A stretch of DNA of 64,000 nt from an uncultured Bacilli bacterium (GTDB taxonomy: Bacteria; Bacillota_I; Bacilli_A; RF39; UBA660), in NCBI GenBank assembly GCA_934122275.1, contig CAKOWI010000006.1, positions 1 through 64,000 of the forward strand. The letters run 5' to 3'. Below the pieces are notes generated by a model that was not told the origin of the DNA, ran no database searches, and was given only the letters and a program-made list of their open reading frames with translations. How positions within the stretch are numbered: position 1 is the first letter of the stretch; the number at the start of each line of letters is the position of its first letter. Shown here in pieces: positions 28,478 through 38,222 of this stretch. The position numbers and the translations under genes are program-made.

Positions 28478-28993
28478 TTAATAACTTTCCAAATACTCTT
28501 TCAAAAAATCAGAATAGAAATTACAAATATCATTATTACTTTCCTTATTTTCAAAAAACTCAAATATGATTGCACCAAACAAATCACCATTTGGTAAAAT
28601 TTGATTTATCTTAAAATTATCTTCAATAACATAATCATCAAATAATGTAACTTTTTTAAGACCATTCAAAATGCTATTATTCTTTATTTGTTCTTCTAAT
28701 GCTAAACTAATCTTTTTATTAATAAATTCTTCTTTTGTAGAAAATATTACTTTATCTAAGTCAGTAACATAAATATTACAATTTATCTTTTTTCCTAACA
28801 TTTTTATAAAAACATTAATAAATTCTTCACTATTGCTAAGCTGAGAATATTTTCTTAATGATAAAGTATCCTTATCCGACAAAGATATTTCAAGTAATTC
28901 ACCGGATTTTAGATGCATACTCTTTCTTAATTCTTTTGGAATAACTATTCTTCCTAGTTCATCAATTCTTCTTGTTATACCTGTGTTTCTCAT
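28478..28993 (-). CDS. spoVT: stage V sporulation regulator SpoVT
   Basis: Forespore transcription factor that modulates sigma-G genes. N-terminal AbrB-type swapped-hairpin DNA-binding domain (TGITRRIDELGRIVIPKELRK, cited in part, about residues 4-25, then GELLEISL) followed by a GAF-like effector domain; 171 residues, close to the usual 178. Located just downstream of mfd as in Bacillus. A near-consensus sigma-G promoter lies directly upstream (29013-29042), which separates it from vegetative AbrB proteins. Confidence 0.93.
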   Translation of the reverse strand: MRNTGITRRIDELGRIVIPKELRKSMHLKSGELLEISLSDKDTLSLRKYSQLSNSEEFINVFIKMLGKKINCNIYVTDLDKVIFSTKEEFINKKISLALEEQIKNNSILNGLKKVTLFDDYVIEDNFKINQILPNGDLFGAIIFEFFENKESNNDICNFYSDFLKEYLESY

Positions 28994-29012
28994 ACAATCT
29001 TCCTCTCTTTTT

Positions 29013-29042
29013 TAGAATGTATAAAAAACATAATTTTATTCA
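29013..29042 (-). promoter_or_regulatory. sigma-G-type promoter of spoVT
   Basis: TGAATA, 17 bases, CATTCTA on the minus strand; the sigma-G consensus known from B. subtilis is TGAATA-N17/18-CATACTA. The -35 box lies in the last codons of mfd. Confidence 0.7.
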
Positions 29043-32000
29043 ATAATATCCATCATTTCAACTAAATAATATATAAAATGTCTATCAAGATTTTTAAGTG
29101 ATAAAGTTATTTTAAGCATACCATTTAAATACATAACGTTAAAATTCTGACTAATTTTAAATAATCTAGTAAGTAAAACAGAGCCATTAATTTTAGATGA
29201 TATATTATTGCTAAAGTATAAAGTTATTTCATTATCTGTTTGAATTACCTTTTGAACCTCTTTCTTTCTTGCTAAGACATCAAACAATTCCTCTAACATA
29301 TATATAATAATTTCTTCATCTAATTCTCCAAATCTATCTTTTAATTGCCTTTTTACTTCCAAAAATTTATCATAAGAATCTATTGTATTAATAATTTTAT
29401 GAATTTCAATCTTTAAATTTTCATTTTCTGCATATTTATCACTTATATGTGTTGCAACTTGAATAAGTGGTTTTTCTTCTATAACATCGGTATCATCAGA
29501 AGTAGATTCACTATCTTCCTTATTATTTTTCAATTTTTCTACTTCTTCATTTAATATTTTCATATACATATCATAACCAATAGCATCAATAAAGCCAGAT
29601 TGCATGGAACCTAGTATATCTCCTGCACCTCTGATTGATAAATCCCTTACAGCTAGTGCATATCCACTTCCTAGTTCTGTAAATTCTTTTATTGCGTTAA
29701 GCCTTTTTACCGCTATATCATTTAATTCCTTGTTTTTATCATACATTAAATAAGCATATGCTATATTCTTTCCTCTACCTATTCTTCCCCTTATTTGATA
29801 CAACTGGCTCAATCCAAAATAGTCAGAATCTAGAACAATTAAAGTATTTGCATTTTGAATATCAATTCCTGTTTCTATTATAGTTGTACAAACTAATACA
29901 TTATATTTTTTATCTACAAATGATTCCATAGCTTCTTCTATCTGAGCTTTACTCATTTGTCCGTGAACGTATGTAACACAAGCCTCAGGAACTAATTTCT
30001 TTATCCTTGAAACTTGATTTTCAATCTTAGAAACATTATTATACAATAAAAATACCTGACCATCTCTATATAACTCTTTATATATTGCATCTTTAATAAC
30101 TTGTTCATTCTCCCTTAAAACATAGGTTTGTATGGGATATCTAAATGCTGGCGGAGTTTCTATTAGTGATAAACCTCTTATTCCAGCAAGAGACATTTGC
30201 AAAGTTCTTGGTATTGGAGTAGCTGATAAGGTTAAAACATCAATGGAATTCTTTAACTCTTTTATTTTTTCCTTATGAGTAACTCCAAAACGTTGTTCCT
30301 CATCAATAACTAATAATCCTAAATCTTTATACACAATATCTTTACTAAGTAATCTATGTGTTCCTATTATTAAGTCTATTTTTCCAGACCTTAATTCTTC
30401 AAGTATTATATTTTTCTTATTAGGTGTAACAAATCTATTCAAAACTTCTATGTTAATTCCAAAACCACTAAATCTTTCTTTCGCATTTTCATAATGCTGA
30501 TTAGATAAAATAGTTGTAGGACATAAAAATGCAACTTGTTTTCCAGATCTAATAGCTTTAAATATGGCTCTAAATGCAACTTCTGTTTTGCCATATCCAA
30601 CATCACCACATAATAATCTATCCATAGGTATTGGCAATTCCATATCATGTTTAATTTCATTTATTGCTCTTATTTGATCTTTAGTTTCAGTATATGGAAA
30701 GTTTTCTTCAAATTTATACTGTTCTTCATCATCATCTATGAATGCAAATCCAGGTATTAATTTTCTTTTTACCGATACATCAAGTAATTGCTTTGCTATA
30801 TCCTTTACTTTTCCCCTAATTCTAGCTTTTTGTTTAACCCAATCTGTACTGCCTAATTTGTTAAGTCTTGGTTTAGCATTTTCATTTGAGGAATACTTAC
30901 TTATAAGTTCTATTTTTGAGGCTGGAATATATAGTTTATCCTTGTCCTTATACTGAAGATATATGTAATCCTTTTTTATACCTTTACTTTCTAATGTAAC
31001 TATGCCTAAATATCTACCAATACCATGAGAAGCATGTACAACATAATCACCTATTTCTAACTTGTTTATATCTTTTATTTTAGAACCATATCTAAACTTA
31101 CTTTTGTATCCAACCACACTACTTTTTTTATATAATTCATTTGTAGTCAAATAAACATAATCATTTATTATAAAACCATTTAAAAGATTTATTTTTATTA
31201 TATTTACATAATCTTCTTTTATATCATCTTCATTAGTAATTAGTGACTTGTATTTAATATTATCGATAAAATTATTAATTATCTGTCTGTCATTTATGCA
31301 TACAACGACCTTTTTATTTTCCTTTAACATCTTACCTATAAAACTATTAATCTGTTCAAAATTACCATTAAATAGTGGAATTTGACCAGTTTTATAGGAT
31401 TCTATATTGTCAGAGTTAATAACATTATTTAAACTACTAATATTAATATAATCATCTGGAATTAATTCATTAATATCATACATATACTTATCTATATCAA
31501 AATTATCAGTTAATTTAAACTCAGTTATTTCTTCTAAAACTCTTGCATAGGCAAGTGTTAATTTTTCTAAGTCCATGAATATAATCTTCTTTTTATCAAA
31601 ATAATCTGAAATTGAACTTATATTATTAGTTACTCTCGGAAGTAAGCTCTGCCTTTTTGGAACATCAATTTTTCTTTCATTTATGAATTCAGAAAAAGGA
31701 TTTATATCAAAATATTCTATTTTTGATAATGATAGCTGATTATCCGCACTAAAAAACCTTATTTCTTCTACTTCATTATCGAAAAATTCTATTCTTACCG
31801 GATTTTCATAACCGAACGGAAATATATCCAAAATGTAGCCTCTGTTCGCAAATTCACCCGTTTTTGTAACTAATGATTCTTTTTGATAACCTAACAGATA
31901 AAGTTTTTCAATTAATTCATTTCTATCAATAGAATCATTTATTTTTATGTTAATTTTTAAACTATTCCATAATTTTTTTGTAGGTAAAAATCTTAAAAAT

Positions 32001-32332
32001 CCCATTAAATTCGTTATTACTATTCTTTTTGTGATATCAGATGATATTTCATTTAATGTTTCTATCCTTCTCACCATCAAATCTGGAGACATTATAGCGA
32101 TTTCATTCATTAAAAAATCATCGGCTGGAAATAAAAGAATATCTTCTGAAGAATAATAAGATAAACTTTTATATAAAGTATTTGCTTCATATAACGTATT
32201 AGTTACTATAACTAATGTTTCATTCAATTCACAAAAAAGATTCCAAACATATGCAGCTTGGACTTCTTTATTTATGCCAATAACGTTTAATTTTTTATCT
32301 AATAATCCATGCTTAAATATTTTTTTAAACAT
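29036..32332 (-). CDS. mfd: transcription-repair coupling factor Mfd
   Basis: Removes stalled RNA polymerase and recruits UvrA. Order: UvrB-homology region with GYILDIFPFG, the RNAP-interaction domain starting about KLEIGDYVVHASHGIGRYLG, SF2 translocase with Walker A GDVGYGKTE, DEEQRFG (DEExQ), and motif VI QIRGRIGRG, then the C-terminal TRCF domain. Start ATG at 32332 with GGTGATTCTA; 1098 residues, slightly shorter than B. subtilis. Follows pth; the small fin gene usually between them is missing. Confidence 0.97.
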   Translation of the reverse strand: MFKKIFKHGLLDKKLNVIGINKEVQAAYVWNLFCELNETLVIVTNTLYEANTLYKSLSYYSSEDILLFPADDFLMNEIAIMSPDLMVRRIETLNEISSDITKRIVITNLMGFLRFLPTKKLWNSLKINIKINDSIDRNELIEKLYLLGYQKESLVTKTGEFANRGYILDIFPFGYENPVRIEFFDNEVEEIRFFSADNQLSLSKIEYFDINPFSEFINERKIDVPKRQSLLPRVTNNISSISDYFDKKKIIFMDLEKLTLAYARVLEEITEFKLTDNFDIDKYMYDINELIPDDYINISSLNNVINSDNIESYKTGQIPLFNGNFEQINSFIGKMLKENKKVVVCINDRQIINNFIDNIKYKSLITNEDDIKEDYVNIIKINLLNGFIINDYVYLTTNELYKKSSVVGYKSKFRYGSKIKDINKLEIGDYVVHASHGIGRYLGIVTLESKGIKKDYIYLQYKDKDKLYIPASKIELISKYSSNENAKPRLNKLGSTDWVKQKARIRGKVKDIAKQLLDVSVKRKLIPGFAFIDDDEEQYKFEENFPYTETKDQIRAINEIKHDMELPIPMDRLLCGDVGYGKTEVAFRAIFKAIRSGKQVAFLCPTTILSNQHYENAKERFSGFGINIEVLNRFVTPNKKNIILEELRSGKIDLIIGTHRLLSKDIVYKDLGLLVIDEEQRFGVTHKEKIKELKNSIDVLTLSATPIPRTLQMSLAGIRGLSLIETPPAFRYPIQTYVLRENEQVIKDAIYKELYRDGQVFLLYNNVSKIENQVSRIKKLVPEACVTYVHGQMSKAQIEEAMESFVDKKYNVLVCTTIIETGIDIQNANTLIVLDSDYFGLSQLYQIRGRIGRGKNIAYAYLMYDKNKELNDIAVKRLNAIKEFTELGSGYALAVRDLSIRGAGDILGSMQSGFIDAIGYDMYMKILNEEVEKLKNNKEDSESTSDDTDVIEEKPLIQVATHISDKYAENENLKIEIHKIINTIDSYDKFLEVKRQLKDRFGELDEEIIIYMLEELFDVLARKKEVQKVIQTDNEITLYFSNNISSKINGSVLLTRLFKISQNFNVMYLNGMLKITLSLKNLDRHFIYYLVEMMDIIE

Positions 32333-32346
32333 TAGAATCACCACTC

Positions 32347-32922
32347 TTATTGTTGTTTTTTAGTGTTATATTTACTCATTAATTCGTTAAATGGAGTACT
32401 AAATGATTGTAATACTATATCAGATACTTTATCTACAACACCCGCAATAATTTTTTTCTCTTCTTTACTCAATTTTCCAAGAACATAATCCTTTGTATCT
32501 ATTTCCTTATCATTTGAAATACCTATTTTAATTCTTTTATATTCATTTGTTTTTAATTGATTTTCTATGTTTTTAAGTCCGTTATGCCCGCCCGAACTTC
32601 CTCTTTCTTTTAACTTAATACTACCTACTGGTGTATCTAAATCGTCACTTATTATTAAAATATCTTCCGTTTTTATATCGAAAAATTTTACAAACTCTAT
32701 CATTACATCACCAGATAAATTTATGAAATTTTGAGGTTTTAAAAAAATTATATGACACATATCAAGGAAACAATCAAAGTAAATAGCATTATTATTTTCT
32801 TTCCATGTATTAATATTTAATTTCTTTGCTATATCATCTATAACCATAAATCCCATGTTATGTCTTGTATTTTCATATTTTTTACCAGGATTTCCTAATC
32901 CAACTACTAATTTAATTTTCAT
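32347..32922 (-). CDS. pth: peptidyl-tRNA hydrolase
   Basis: Releases peptides from stalled peptidyl-tRNA. VVGLGNPGKKYENTRHNMGF at the N-terminus carries the catalytic His and Asn; LSGDVMIEF, DDLDTPVGSIKLKERGSSGGHNGL follow (in part), with the catalytic Asp. ATG at 32922 has GGAGG five bases upstream; 191 residues. The start overlaps the trmN6 stop by 11 bases. Confidence 0.96.
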   Translation of the reverse strand: MKIKLVVGLGNPGKKYENTRHNMGFMVIDDIAKKLNINTWKENNNAIYFDCFLDMCHIIFLKPQNFINLSGDVMIEFVKFFDIKTEDILIISDDLDTPVGSIKLKERGSSGGHNGLKNIENQLKTNEYKRIKIGISNDKEIDTKDYVLGKLSKEEKKIIAGVVDKVSDIVLQSFSTPFNELMSKYNTKKQQ

Positions 32923-33646
32923 CATTGCCTCCATCAAATATTCTTTTAATTTCTTCTTTATATGTACCATCATCATTATGTATTATTAAGTTACTTTCAA
33001 GTTTTATTCCAGGTTTTCCATTTTTACTACCCTCTATCAATACCAAGTTAGACTCCGAATTAAAAAATGGATATATAAATTTTAACCTTTTAGGTTCAAT
33101 ATTGTTATTTCTCATTTCTACAATGATATCTATTAATCTATCTGTTCTATGAACCAATGCAATTTTACCATTATTTTTTAATAATTTTTTAGCAACTTTA
33201 AAAATTTGGTTTAAATTTAAATATATTTCGTGTCTTGCTATAGATTTTATCTCATTTTTATTAATATAGTTATCTTCGTCAAATTTAAAATAAGGGGGAT
33301 TACAAGTTATAAGGTCAAATGTGTCAGTTTCATATATCGATGGTAAATCATTAACGTCTAAATTAATGATTTCTATTTGTTTCTCTAAGTTATTAATTGC
33401 AACACTTTCTATTGCCAAATCATAAACCTCTTTTTGCAATTCAACTCCAATTATCTTATTAGATGTTTTACAACTCAAAAAAAGAGGAATAGGTGCATTC
33501 CCTGTACAAAAATCCACTATCTTCGTTTTTTTATTAACATTAACGAAATTTGCTAGTAAAACAGAGTCAATTGAAAAATTAAACCAATTTGTGTCTTGAA
33601 CAATTTTTAAGTTATTATAATTTAATAAATCATTTGTTACTTTCAT
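32912..33646 (-). CDS. yabB: tRNA1(Val) adenine-37-N6 methyltransferase family (YabB)
   Basis: SAM-dependent methyltransferase. N-terminal FSIDSVLLANF, SAM loop VDFCTGNAPIPLFLS and the catalytic TCNPPYFK (NPPY for adenine N6) are typical of TrmN6/YabB. 244 residues. Overlaps ricT by 17 bases and pth by 11, so a tightly coupled operon. Target base by family analogy only. Confidence 0.9.
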   Translation of the reverse strand: MKVTNDLLNYNNLKIVQDTNWFNFSIDSVLLANFVNVNKKTKIVDFCTGNAPIPLFLSCKTSNKIIGVELQKEVYDLAIESVAINNLEKQIEIINLDVNDLPSIYETDTFDLITCNPPYFKFDEDNYINKNEIKSIARHEIYLNLNQIFKVAKKLLKNNGKIALVHRTDRLIDIIVEMRNNNIEPKRLKFIYPFFNSESNLVLIEGSKNGKPGIKLESNLIIHNDDGTYKEEIKRIFDGGNDEN

Positions 33647-34427
33647 CTTTTTTTTCCACAGTAATTATTTCATTATCACTTATTTTTATTTTATAAGTTC
33701 TTTTTAAAACGTCCAATTCACATACTCTACCACTTTTATCGCCATAAGTTACCATTTCACCAATTTTAGGTAGTTCTTTTCTGTATTTAGAATACGTTTC
33801 ATCCTCATACCCTAAACAGCAAAAAAGTCTGCCACAAGCCCCATTTATCTTGTTAGGATTAAGTGCAATTCCTTGTTCTTTAGCCATATTTATAGAAACA
33901 CTATTAAAATTAGTTAAAAAGGTTGAACAACATAATGGTCTTCCACATGGCCCTAAGCCTGAAATTTCCTTTGCCTTATCACGTACACCAATCTGCCTTA
34001 ATTCTATTCTAGTTTTATACTTTGCCGCTAATATTTTAGCTAACTCTCTAAAATCAACTCTATCATCCGCTATAAACTTAAAAATTAACTTTTTTCTATC
34101 TAAAGTGTATGAAGCATCATATAATTTCATGTCTATATTTTCTTTTTCTACTATCTTTTGAGCATAGTTCAATGCTTTTTGTGCATCTATTATGTTAATT
34201 CTATTATTTTTTTTGTCATCTTTTGTTGCTATTCTTATAATATTTTTTAGTGGTAAAAAGATATCTTCTTGCTTTTTAGTTATTATATCTGTTGCAGCTT
34301 GTGCGATTTGAACCCCTCTTTCTGTTTCAACCACAACAAATTCATCTTTATTGATAATAAAATTTTGAGGAGAAAAATAATAAATTCTTCCACCATCTTC
34401 GAATCTAATTCCTATCACATTTATCAT
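33630..34427 (-). CDS. ricT: PSP1-domain protein RicT (YaaT)
   Basis: Part of the RicAFT (YmcA-YlbF-YaaT) complex that in B. subtilis affects sporulation, competence and mRNA maturation by RNase Y. The PSP1 domain is clear, with the conserved Cys cluster (GLGPCGRPLCCSTFL and NGACGRLFCCLGYE) that binds iron-sulfur in characterised homologues. 265 residues. GGGGAG seven bases before ATG; overlaps holB by 23 bases. Confidence 0.94.
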   Translation of the reverse strand: MINVIGIRFEDGGRIYYFSPQNFIINKDEFVVVETERGVQIAQAATDIITKKQEDIFLPLKNIIRIATKDDKKNNRINIIDAQKALNYAQKIVEKENIDMKLYDASYTLDRKKLIFKFIADDRVDFRELAKILAAKYKTRIELRQIGVRDKAKEISGLGPCGRPLCCSTFLTNFNSVSINMAKEQGIALNPNKINGACGRLFCCLGYEDETYSKYRKELPKIGEMVTYGDKSGRVCELDVLKRTYKIKISDNEIITVEKKDESNK

Positions 34428-35322
34428 TTGTTATCTCCCCTATTCCAATTACTAAATTATTTATAAACAATAACATATTTACATTATAATCCAATTTTTT
34501 CATATTTTCTAATATAAACGATATTTTTTTAATTATTTTATCTGATGATTCACCATATGAGTAATTTTTCAAAAATTCATTGCCATATATGCATTTTTCA
34601 TCATTTGTATTTTTAAATTCTAATGAATTTTTATAAAGTAATAAAAATAATTTTAACAAATTAAGCATTTCTTGTTTACTATCATATAATTTTAAAATTT
34701 TATCTTTTGTGTCTATTAAAACTGATTTATAATCATCATTAGTTTTAATAAATAAATCAGTCCCTATCTCAATTTTTTCAGGTTCAAGCCCACACATTTC
34801 TTGAATTTCTGAAAAATCATGATTAACTTTTTTATTTTTTAATCTTATAATTTGGCATCTAGATGCTATTGTATTAATCACTTTATCTATGTTTGTCGTC
34901 GTAAAAATTGCAATTGTATTACTGTCAGGTTCTTCTAAAAACTTTAATATAGAATTTGATGATGACTGATTTAATAATTCCAAACAGTTTATAATATATA
35001 TTTGATTTTTCCCTTCTATAGAATTTGTTTGAAAGGTATTTTTAACATCCATTATAGCTTCTTTTTTAATAATGTTATTTATAGGATTAATTATTTTAAC
35101 TTCATTAAATTCATCATTATCTATTCTCATACATATGTTACATTTAGAACAATTATTATCATATTTATTAGGGCATGCAAAAACTTTAGCTAATTTCTTA
35201 GCCTTATCTTGTAGCATTTTTTCATCATTACCTACCAATATATATGCTTGTGTATTCATTTCTTTATCAACGTAATTATGAATAATCTTATTTAAAACCG
35301 TTTGTTCATCATATAATTCCAT
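34405..35322 (-). CDS. holB: DNA polymerase III delta-prime subunit
   Basis: Clamp-loader subunit. AAA+-like N-terminal domain with degenerate ATP site (ILVGNDEKMLQDKAKKLAK), zinc cluster CNICMRI preceded by CPNKYDNNCSKC, sensor region IKFLEEPDSNTIAIFTTTN and the ASRCQIIRL motif. 305 residues. The dnaX-ebfC-recR-bofA-holB-ricT order matches Bacillus. Confidence 0.92.
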   Translation of the reverse strand: MELYDEQTVLNKIIHNYVDKEMNTQAYILVGNDEKMLQDKAKKLAKVFACPNKYDNNCSKCNICMRIDNDEFNEVKIINPINNIIKKEAIMDVKNTFQTNSIEGKNQIYIINCLELLNQSSSNSILKFLEEPDSNTIAIFTTTNIDKVINTIASRCQIIRLKNKKVNHDFSEIQEMCGLEPEKIEIGTDLFIKTNDDYKSVLIDTKDKILKLYDSKQEMLNLLKLFLLLYKNSLEFKNTNDEKCIYGNEFLKNYSYGESSDKIIKKISFILENMKKLDYNVNMLLFINNLVIGIGEITNDKCDRN

Positions 35323-35332
35323 ACTTTTCCTC

Positions 35333-35521
35333 TCAATAATTCATTAAAAGAAACAATGCTAGACCTATTACCCCTGGCACATCTAACATACTAACTATTA
35401 ATATTGTTACTAAATTTATAGGTATAATTAAATTAAGTGATGACAAAAATACGTTATATGCAAATAATATTAACATACCTATAATTATTTTTTTTACTAT
35501 CTTCATTAAAATTTTTAACAT
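35333..35521 (-). CDS. bofA: sigma-K processing inhibitor BofA
   Basis: In sporulation BofA holds the SpoIVFB protease inactive in the outer forespore membrane. 62 residues, two hydrophobic segments; the C-terminal IIPINLVTILIVSMLDVPGV resembles the conserved NPxT...G(I/V)PG region of the family. Start ATG at 35521 with GGGTG upstream. Position after recR agrees with Bacillus. Small size makes this a synteny-supported call. Confidence 0.82.
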   Translation of the reverse strand: MLKILMKIVKKIIIGMLILFAYNVFLSSLNLIIPINLVTILIVSMLDVPGVIGLALFLLMNY

Positions 35522-35564
35522 ATATTTCTTCACCCTTAATTAAAAATATGTTAAAAATCTTTTT

Positions 35565-36173
35565 TTATGTTAACTCACTTCTATTCTTAAATGCCATTTC
35601 CAAAGTTAAATTATCCAAATACTCCATATCGGTTCCTATTGGTACACCTTGTGCTATCTGAGTAATTTTAACATCTTTATTTTCTAATAATTTTCTAATA
35701 TATAGTGAGGTAGTATTTCCTTCTATACTTGGTCTTAATGCTAAAATAACCTCATGTATATTTTCCTTATCTATTCTTTCTACCAACTTATTAATTGATA
35801 AATCTTCAGGATTTATTCCATCTATTGGAGATATAAGTCCCCCTAAAACATGGTATTTACTTTTCCAAATACCTAATTTTTCAAAGACATATACATTTTT
35901 TTGTTGTTCTACAACACATAATATTTCACCATTTCTTGACTCATCATCACATATTAAACATTTGTTTGCATCAGTTAAACATCCACAAATAGGACAAGTT
36001 ACCACATCCTTTTTTAAGTTATAAAGAGCCTCACAAATATCTTTTAACTGTTTTTCATCTAAGTTTAATATTGAAAATGCGTATCTTTCGGCTGTTTTTT
36101 TACCTACACCAGGTAATAATTCAAGAAAATCAATAATTTTTTGCAGTTGTTTTGGATAATTATATTGGTTCAT
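35565..36173 (-). CDS. recR: recombination mediator RecR
   Basis: Works with RecO/RecF to load RecA. N-terminal helix-hairpin-helix (LELLPGVGKKTAERYAF), C4 zinc motif (CPICGCLTDANKCLIC), Toprim domain (LCVVEQQKNVYVFEKLG...YHVLGGLISPIDGI) and Walker-like C-terminus (ITQIAQGVPIGTDMEYLD). 202 residues. No clear ribosome binding site; the start lies five bases after the ebfC stop, so reinitiation is likely. Confidence 0.97.
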   Translation of the reverse strand: MNQYNYPKQLQKIIDFLELLPGVGKKTAERYAFSILNLDEKQLKDICEALYNLKKDVVTCPICGCLTDANKCLICDDESRNGEILCVVEQQKNVYVFEKLGIWKSKYHVLGGLISPIDGINPEDLSINKLVERIDKENIHEVILALRPSIEGNTTSLYIRKLLENKDVKITQIAQGVPIGTDMEYLDNLTLEMAFKNRSELT

Positions 36174-36178
36174 TTTTT

Positions 36179-36475
36179 TTAAAATAAGCTACCAAAATTG
36201 CCCATTTGGCTTCCCATTTTTTCTTCTATATCTTTTTTTATCTTTTTATTAGCATCATTTACTGCAATAACTATCATATCCTGTAATATTTCTATATCAT
36301 CTTTATCAAGTGAATCAATTTTTATTTTAGCAGATAGAACTTCTCTATTACCGTTCATAATTACTTCTACTAATTCTGATTCTCCCTTATATTCTTTTTT
36401 TTCTATTTCATTCTTAGACTCCATAACTTTTTTTTGCATATTTTGAGCTTGTTTCATTAAAGCTTGTAAATTCAT
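36179..36475 (-). CDS. ebfC: nucleoid-associated protein EbfC/YbaB family
   Basis: Small DNA-binding protein, 98 residues: MNLQALMKQAQNMQKKV, central VIMNGNREVLSAKIK and C-terminal DMIVIAVNDANKKI match the family. GGAGG nine bases before ATG, overlapping the dnaX end. The dnaX-ebfC-recR order is almost universal in bacteria. Confidence 0.95.
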   Translation of the reverse strand: MNLQALMKQAQNMQKKVMESKNEIEKKEYKGESELVEVIMNGNREVLSAKIKIDSLDKDDIEILQDMIVIAVNDANKKIKKDIEEKMGSQMGNFGSLF

Positions 36476-36476
36476 T

Positions 36477-38156
36477 TTAATTTTCCTCCATTTCTATCAA
36501 ATCACAAAAATCATTAACTGAATTTTGTTTCAATTCTTCTTTAATTTTATTCAGCAAATCTTCTTCTGATTCTAATTTTAACTCATTTTTTTTTGTTTTT
36601 TCCACATATATAGGTCTTATTTTCTTCCAATAATCACTAGTTATGTACACAATTTTATATTTGTTTTTAAAAATTTCTTCCAGCATTTTTTTACTCAAAT
36701 CATATAATTTTTCAATTTTATTAACTGAGCTATCTACTGGTAATGTAATTATTATTCCATTAGATGATGCTGCAACCGGAATGCTATCGGTTAATATTCC
36801 AGCTACAATTTTATAACTTTCATCAGTTAAATAATTAGAAATCAATTTCCACCCTTCTAAAACTACTTTAATGTTATTTTTAGAAGATTCTTTTAATATA
36901 TTATTTATTCTTACGTCCTTTATTTTTTCAATATTTGACTTTAATAGACTCTCTTCTTCATTTTCTCTCAATGTTTCACGTGGAACATTACTTTCCATTT
37001 TTAGTTCTTTTCCTGATAATGTTTCACGTGAAACATTGTTTTTATTGTTTAAATCTTTATCATCTAAATAGCTAATACTATTTTTTTTAAACATTTTATC
37101 AATTAATTTAAACATATTAACTTCAAAGACAATTCTTTTTTGATAACTGTTTTTTATTTCTTCAATCATGCTATTTAAACTATCAATTATATTATATAAA
37201 TTAGTATCACTTATTTTTTCAAAAAAATCAATTTCTTGTTCAGTGACTTTTTTAGATTCTAAGGTTTTTTTATAAACAATTCCTTTGTATGCAAAATTCA
37301 ACATTTTCTTATTAATTAATAAAAAATCTTTATTTTCTTTGTCAAATTCATCAATAATATCTATTATTTCTTTATAATCTTTTTTTAATAAACATTTAAA
37401 AACATTTAAAACATCTTCATCTGTTATTGTTCCTAATAAACTCTCTAAATCCTCTTTGTTTATTTGTTTATCTGAATATATGTATGCTTGATCTAGCATT
37501 CCTATTGCATCCCTCATACCTCCATTAGAATTGTTTATTATTAAATCTAATGAATCATCCGTAATGTTTATTTTTTCTAAATCACATATTCTTTTCAAAC
37601 ATTCTCTCATAGAATGCTCATTTATATTTTTAAAATCATATCTTTGGCACCTAGAAATAACTGTATTTGGAAGTTTTTGGGGTTCAGTTGTTGCCAATAT
37701 AAATATTATATGATTTGGTGGTTCCTCCAATGTTTTTAATAATGCATTAAAAGCCCCAATCGATAGCATGTGTACTTCATCTATAATATATATTTTGTAT
37801 TTAGATACAGCAGGAGCTAAATTAACTTTACTTCTAATTTCTCTAATTTCGTCTACACCATTATTAGATGCCGCATCTATTTCTATTATATCAGGATTGC
37901 TATTTTCATTAAACGAAATACAATTACTACATTCATTGCATGCATCCCCATCCTTATTATTCAAGCAATTTATCGTCTTAGCAAATAATTTGGCACAGCT
38001 AGTTTTACCAGTTCCCCTAGGTCCAGTAAACAAATAAGCATGATTAATTTTTTTATTTTTTATAGTATTTTTGAGAGTTTTAACTATTGTATCTTGACCA
38101 TATACATATTTAAACTGTTTTGGTCTATATTTACGATATAAAGTTTGATATTTCAT
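36477..38156 (-). CDS. dnaX: DNA polymerase III gamma/tau subunit
   Basis: Clamp-loader ATPase. AAA+ domain with GPRGTGKTS, zinc cluster (CLNNKDGDACNECSNC), YIIDEVHML and the sensor TTEPQKLPNTVISRCQR. The ATG at 38156 has AGAGGAG seven bases upstream and gives 559 residues. Oddity: two parS sites lie in the coding sequence about residues 375-395, encoding NVSRETL and NVPRETL in a linker between clamp-loader and tau-specific regions. Confidence 0.96.
   Translation of the reverse strand: MKYQTLYRKYRPKQFKYVYGQDTIVKTLKNTIKNKKINHAYLFTGPRGTGKTSCAKLFAKTINCLNNKDGDACNECSNCISFNENSNPDIIEIDAASNNGVDEIREIRSKVNLAPAVSKYKIYIIDEVHMLSIGAFNALLKTLEEPPNHIIFILATTEPQKLPNTVISRCQRYDFKNINEHSMRECLKRICDLEKINITDDSLDLIINNSNGGMRDAIGMLDQAYIYSDKQINKEDLESLLGTITDEDVLNVFKCLLKKDYKEIIDIIDEFDKENKDFLLINKKMLNFAYKGIVYKKTLESKKVTEQEIDFFEKISDTNLYNIIDSLNSMIEEIKNSYQKRIVFEVNMFKLIDKMFKKNSISYLDDKDLNNKNNVSRETLSGKELKMESNVPRETLRENEEESLLKSNIEKIKDVRINNILKESSKNNIKVVLEGWKLISNYLTDESYKIVAGILTDSIPVAASSNGIIITLPVDSSVNKIEKLYDLSKKMLEEIFKNKYKIVYITSDYWKKIRPIYVEKTKKNELKLESEEDLLNKIKEELKQNSVNDFCDLIEMEEN
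36972..36987. other. parS site 1, inside dnaX
   Basis: TGTTTCACGTGGAACA; its reverse complement fits the ParB site TGTTNCACGTGAAACA. Encodes part of NVPRETL in the DnaX linker. Confidence 0.85.
37020..37035. other. parS site 2, inside dnaX
   Basis: TGTTTCACGTGAAACA, the perfect palindromic ParB site. Encodes part of NVSRETL, 48 bases from site 1. Confidence 0.9.
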
Positions 38157-38206
38157 ATCCACACTCCTCTCATATAAATTATACCATTTTACATAAAAAA
38201 AAGAAA

Positions 38207-38222
38207 TGTTTCACGTGAAACA
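38207..38222. other. parS site 3, at the tadA end
   Basis: TGTTTCACGTGAAACA, perfect palindrome, ending one base before the tadA stop codon. Confidence 0.9.
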
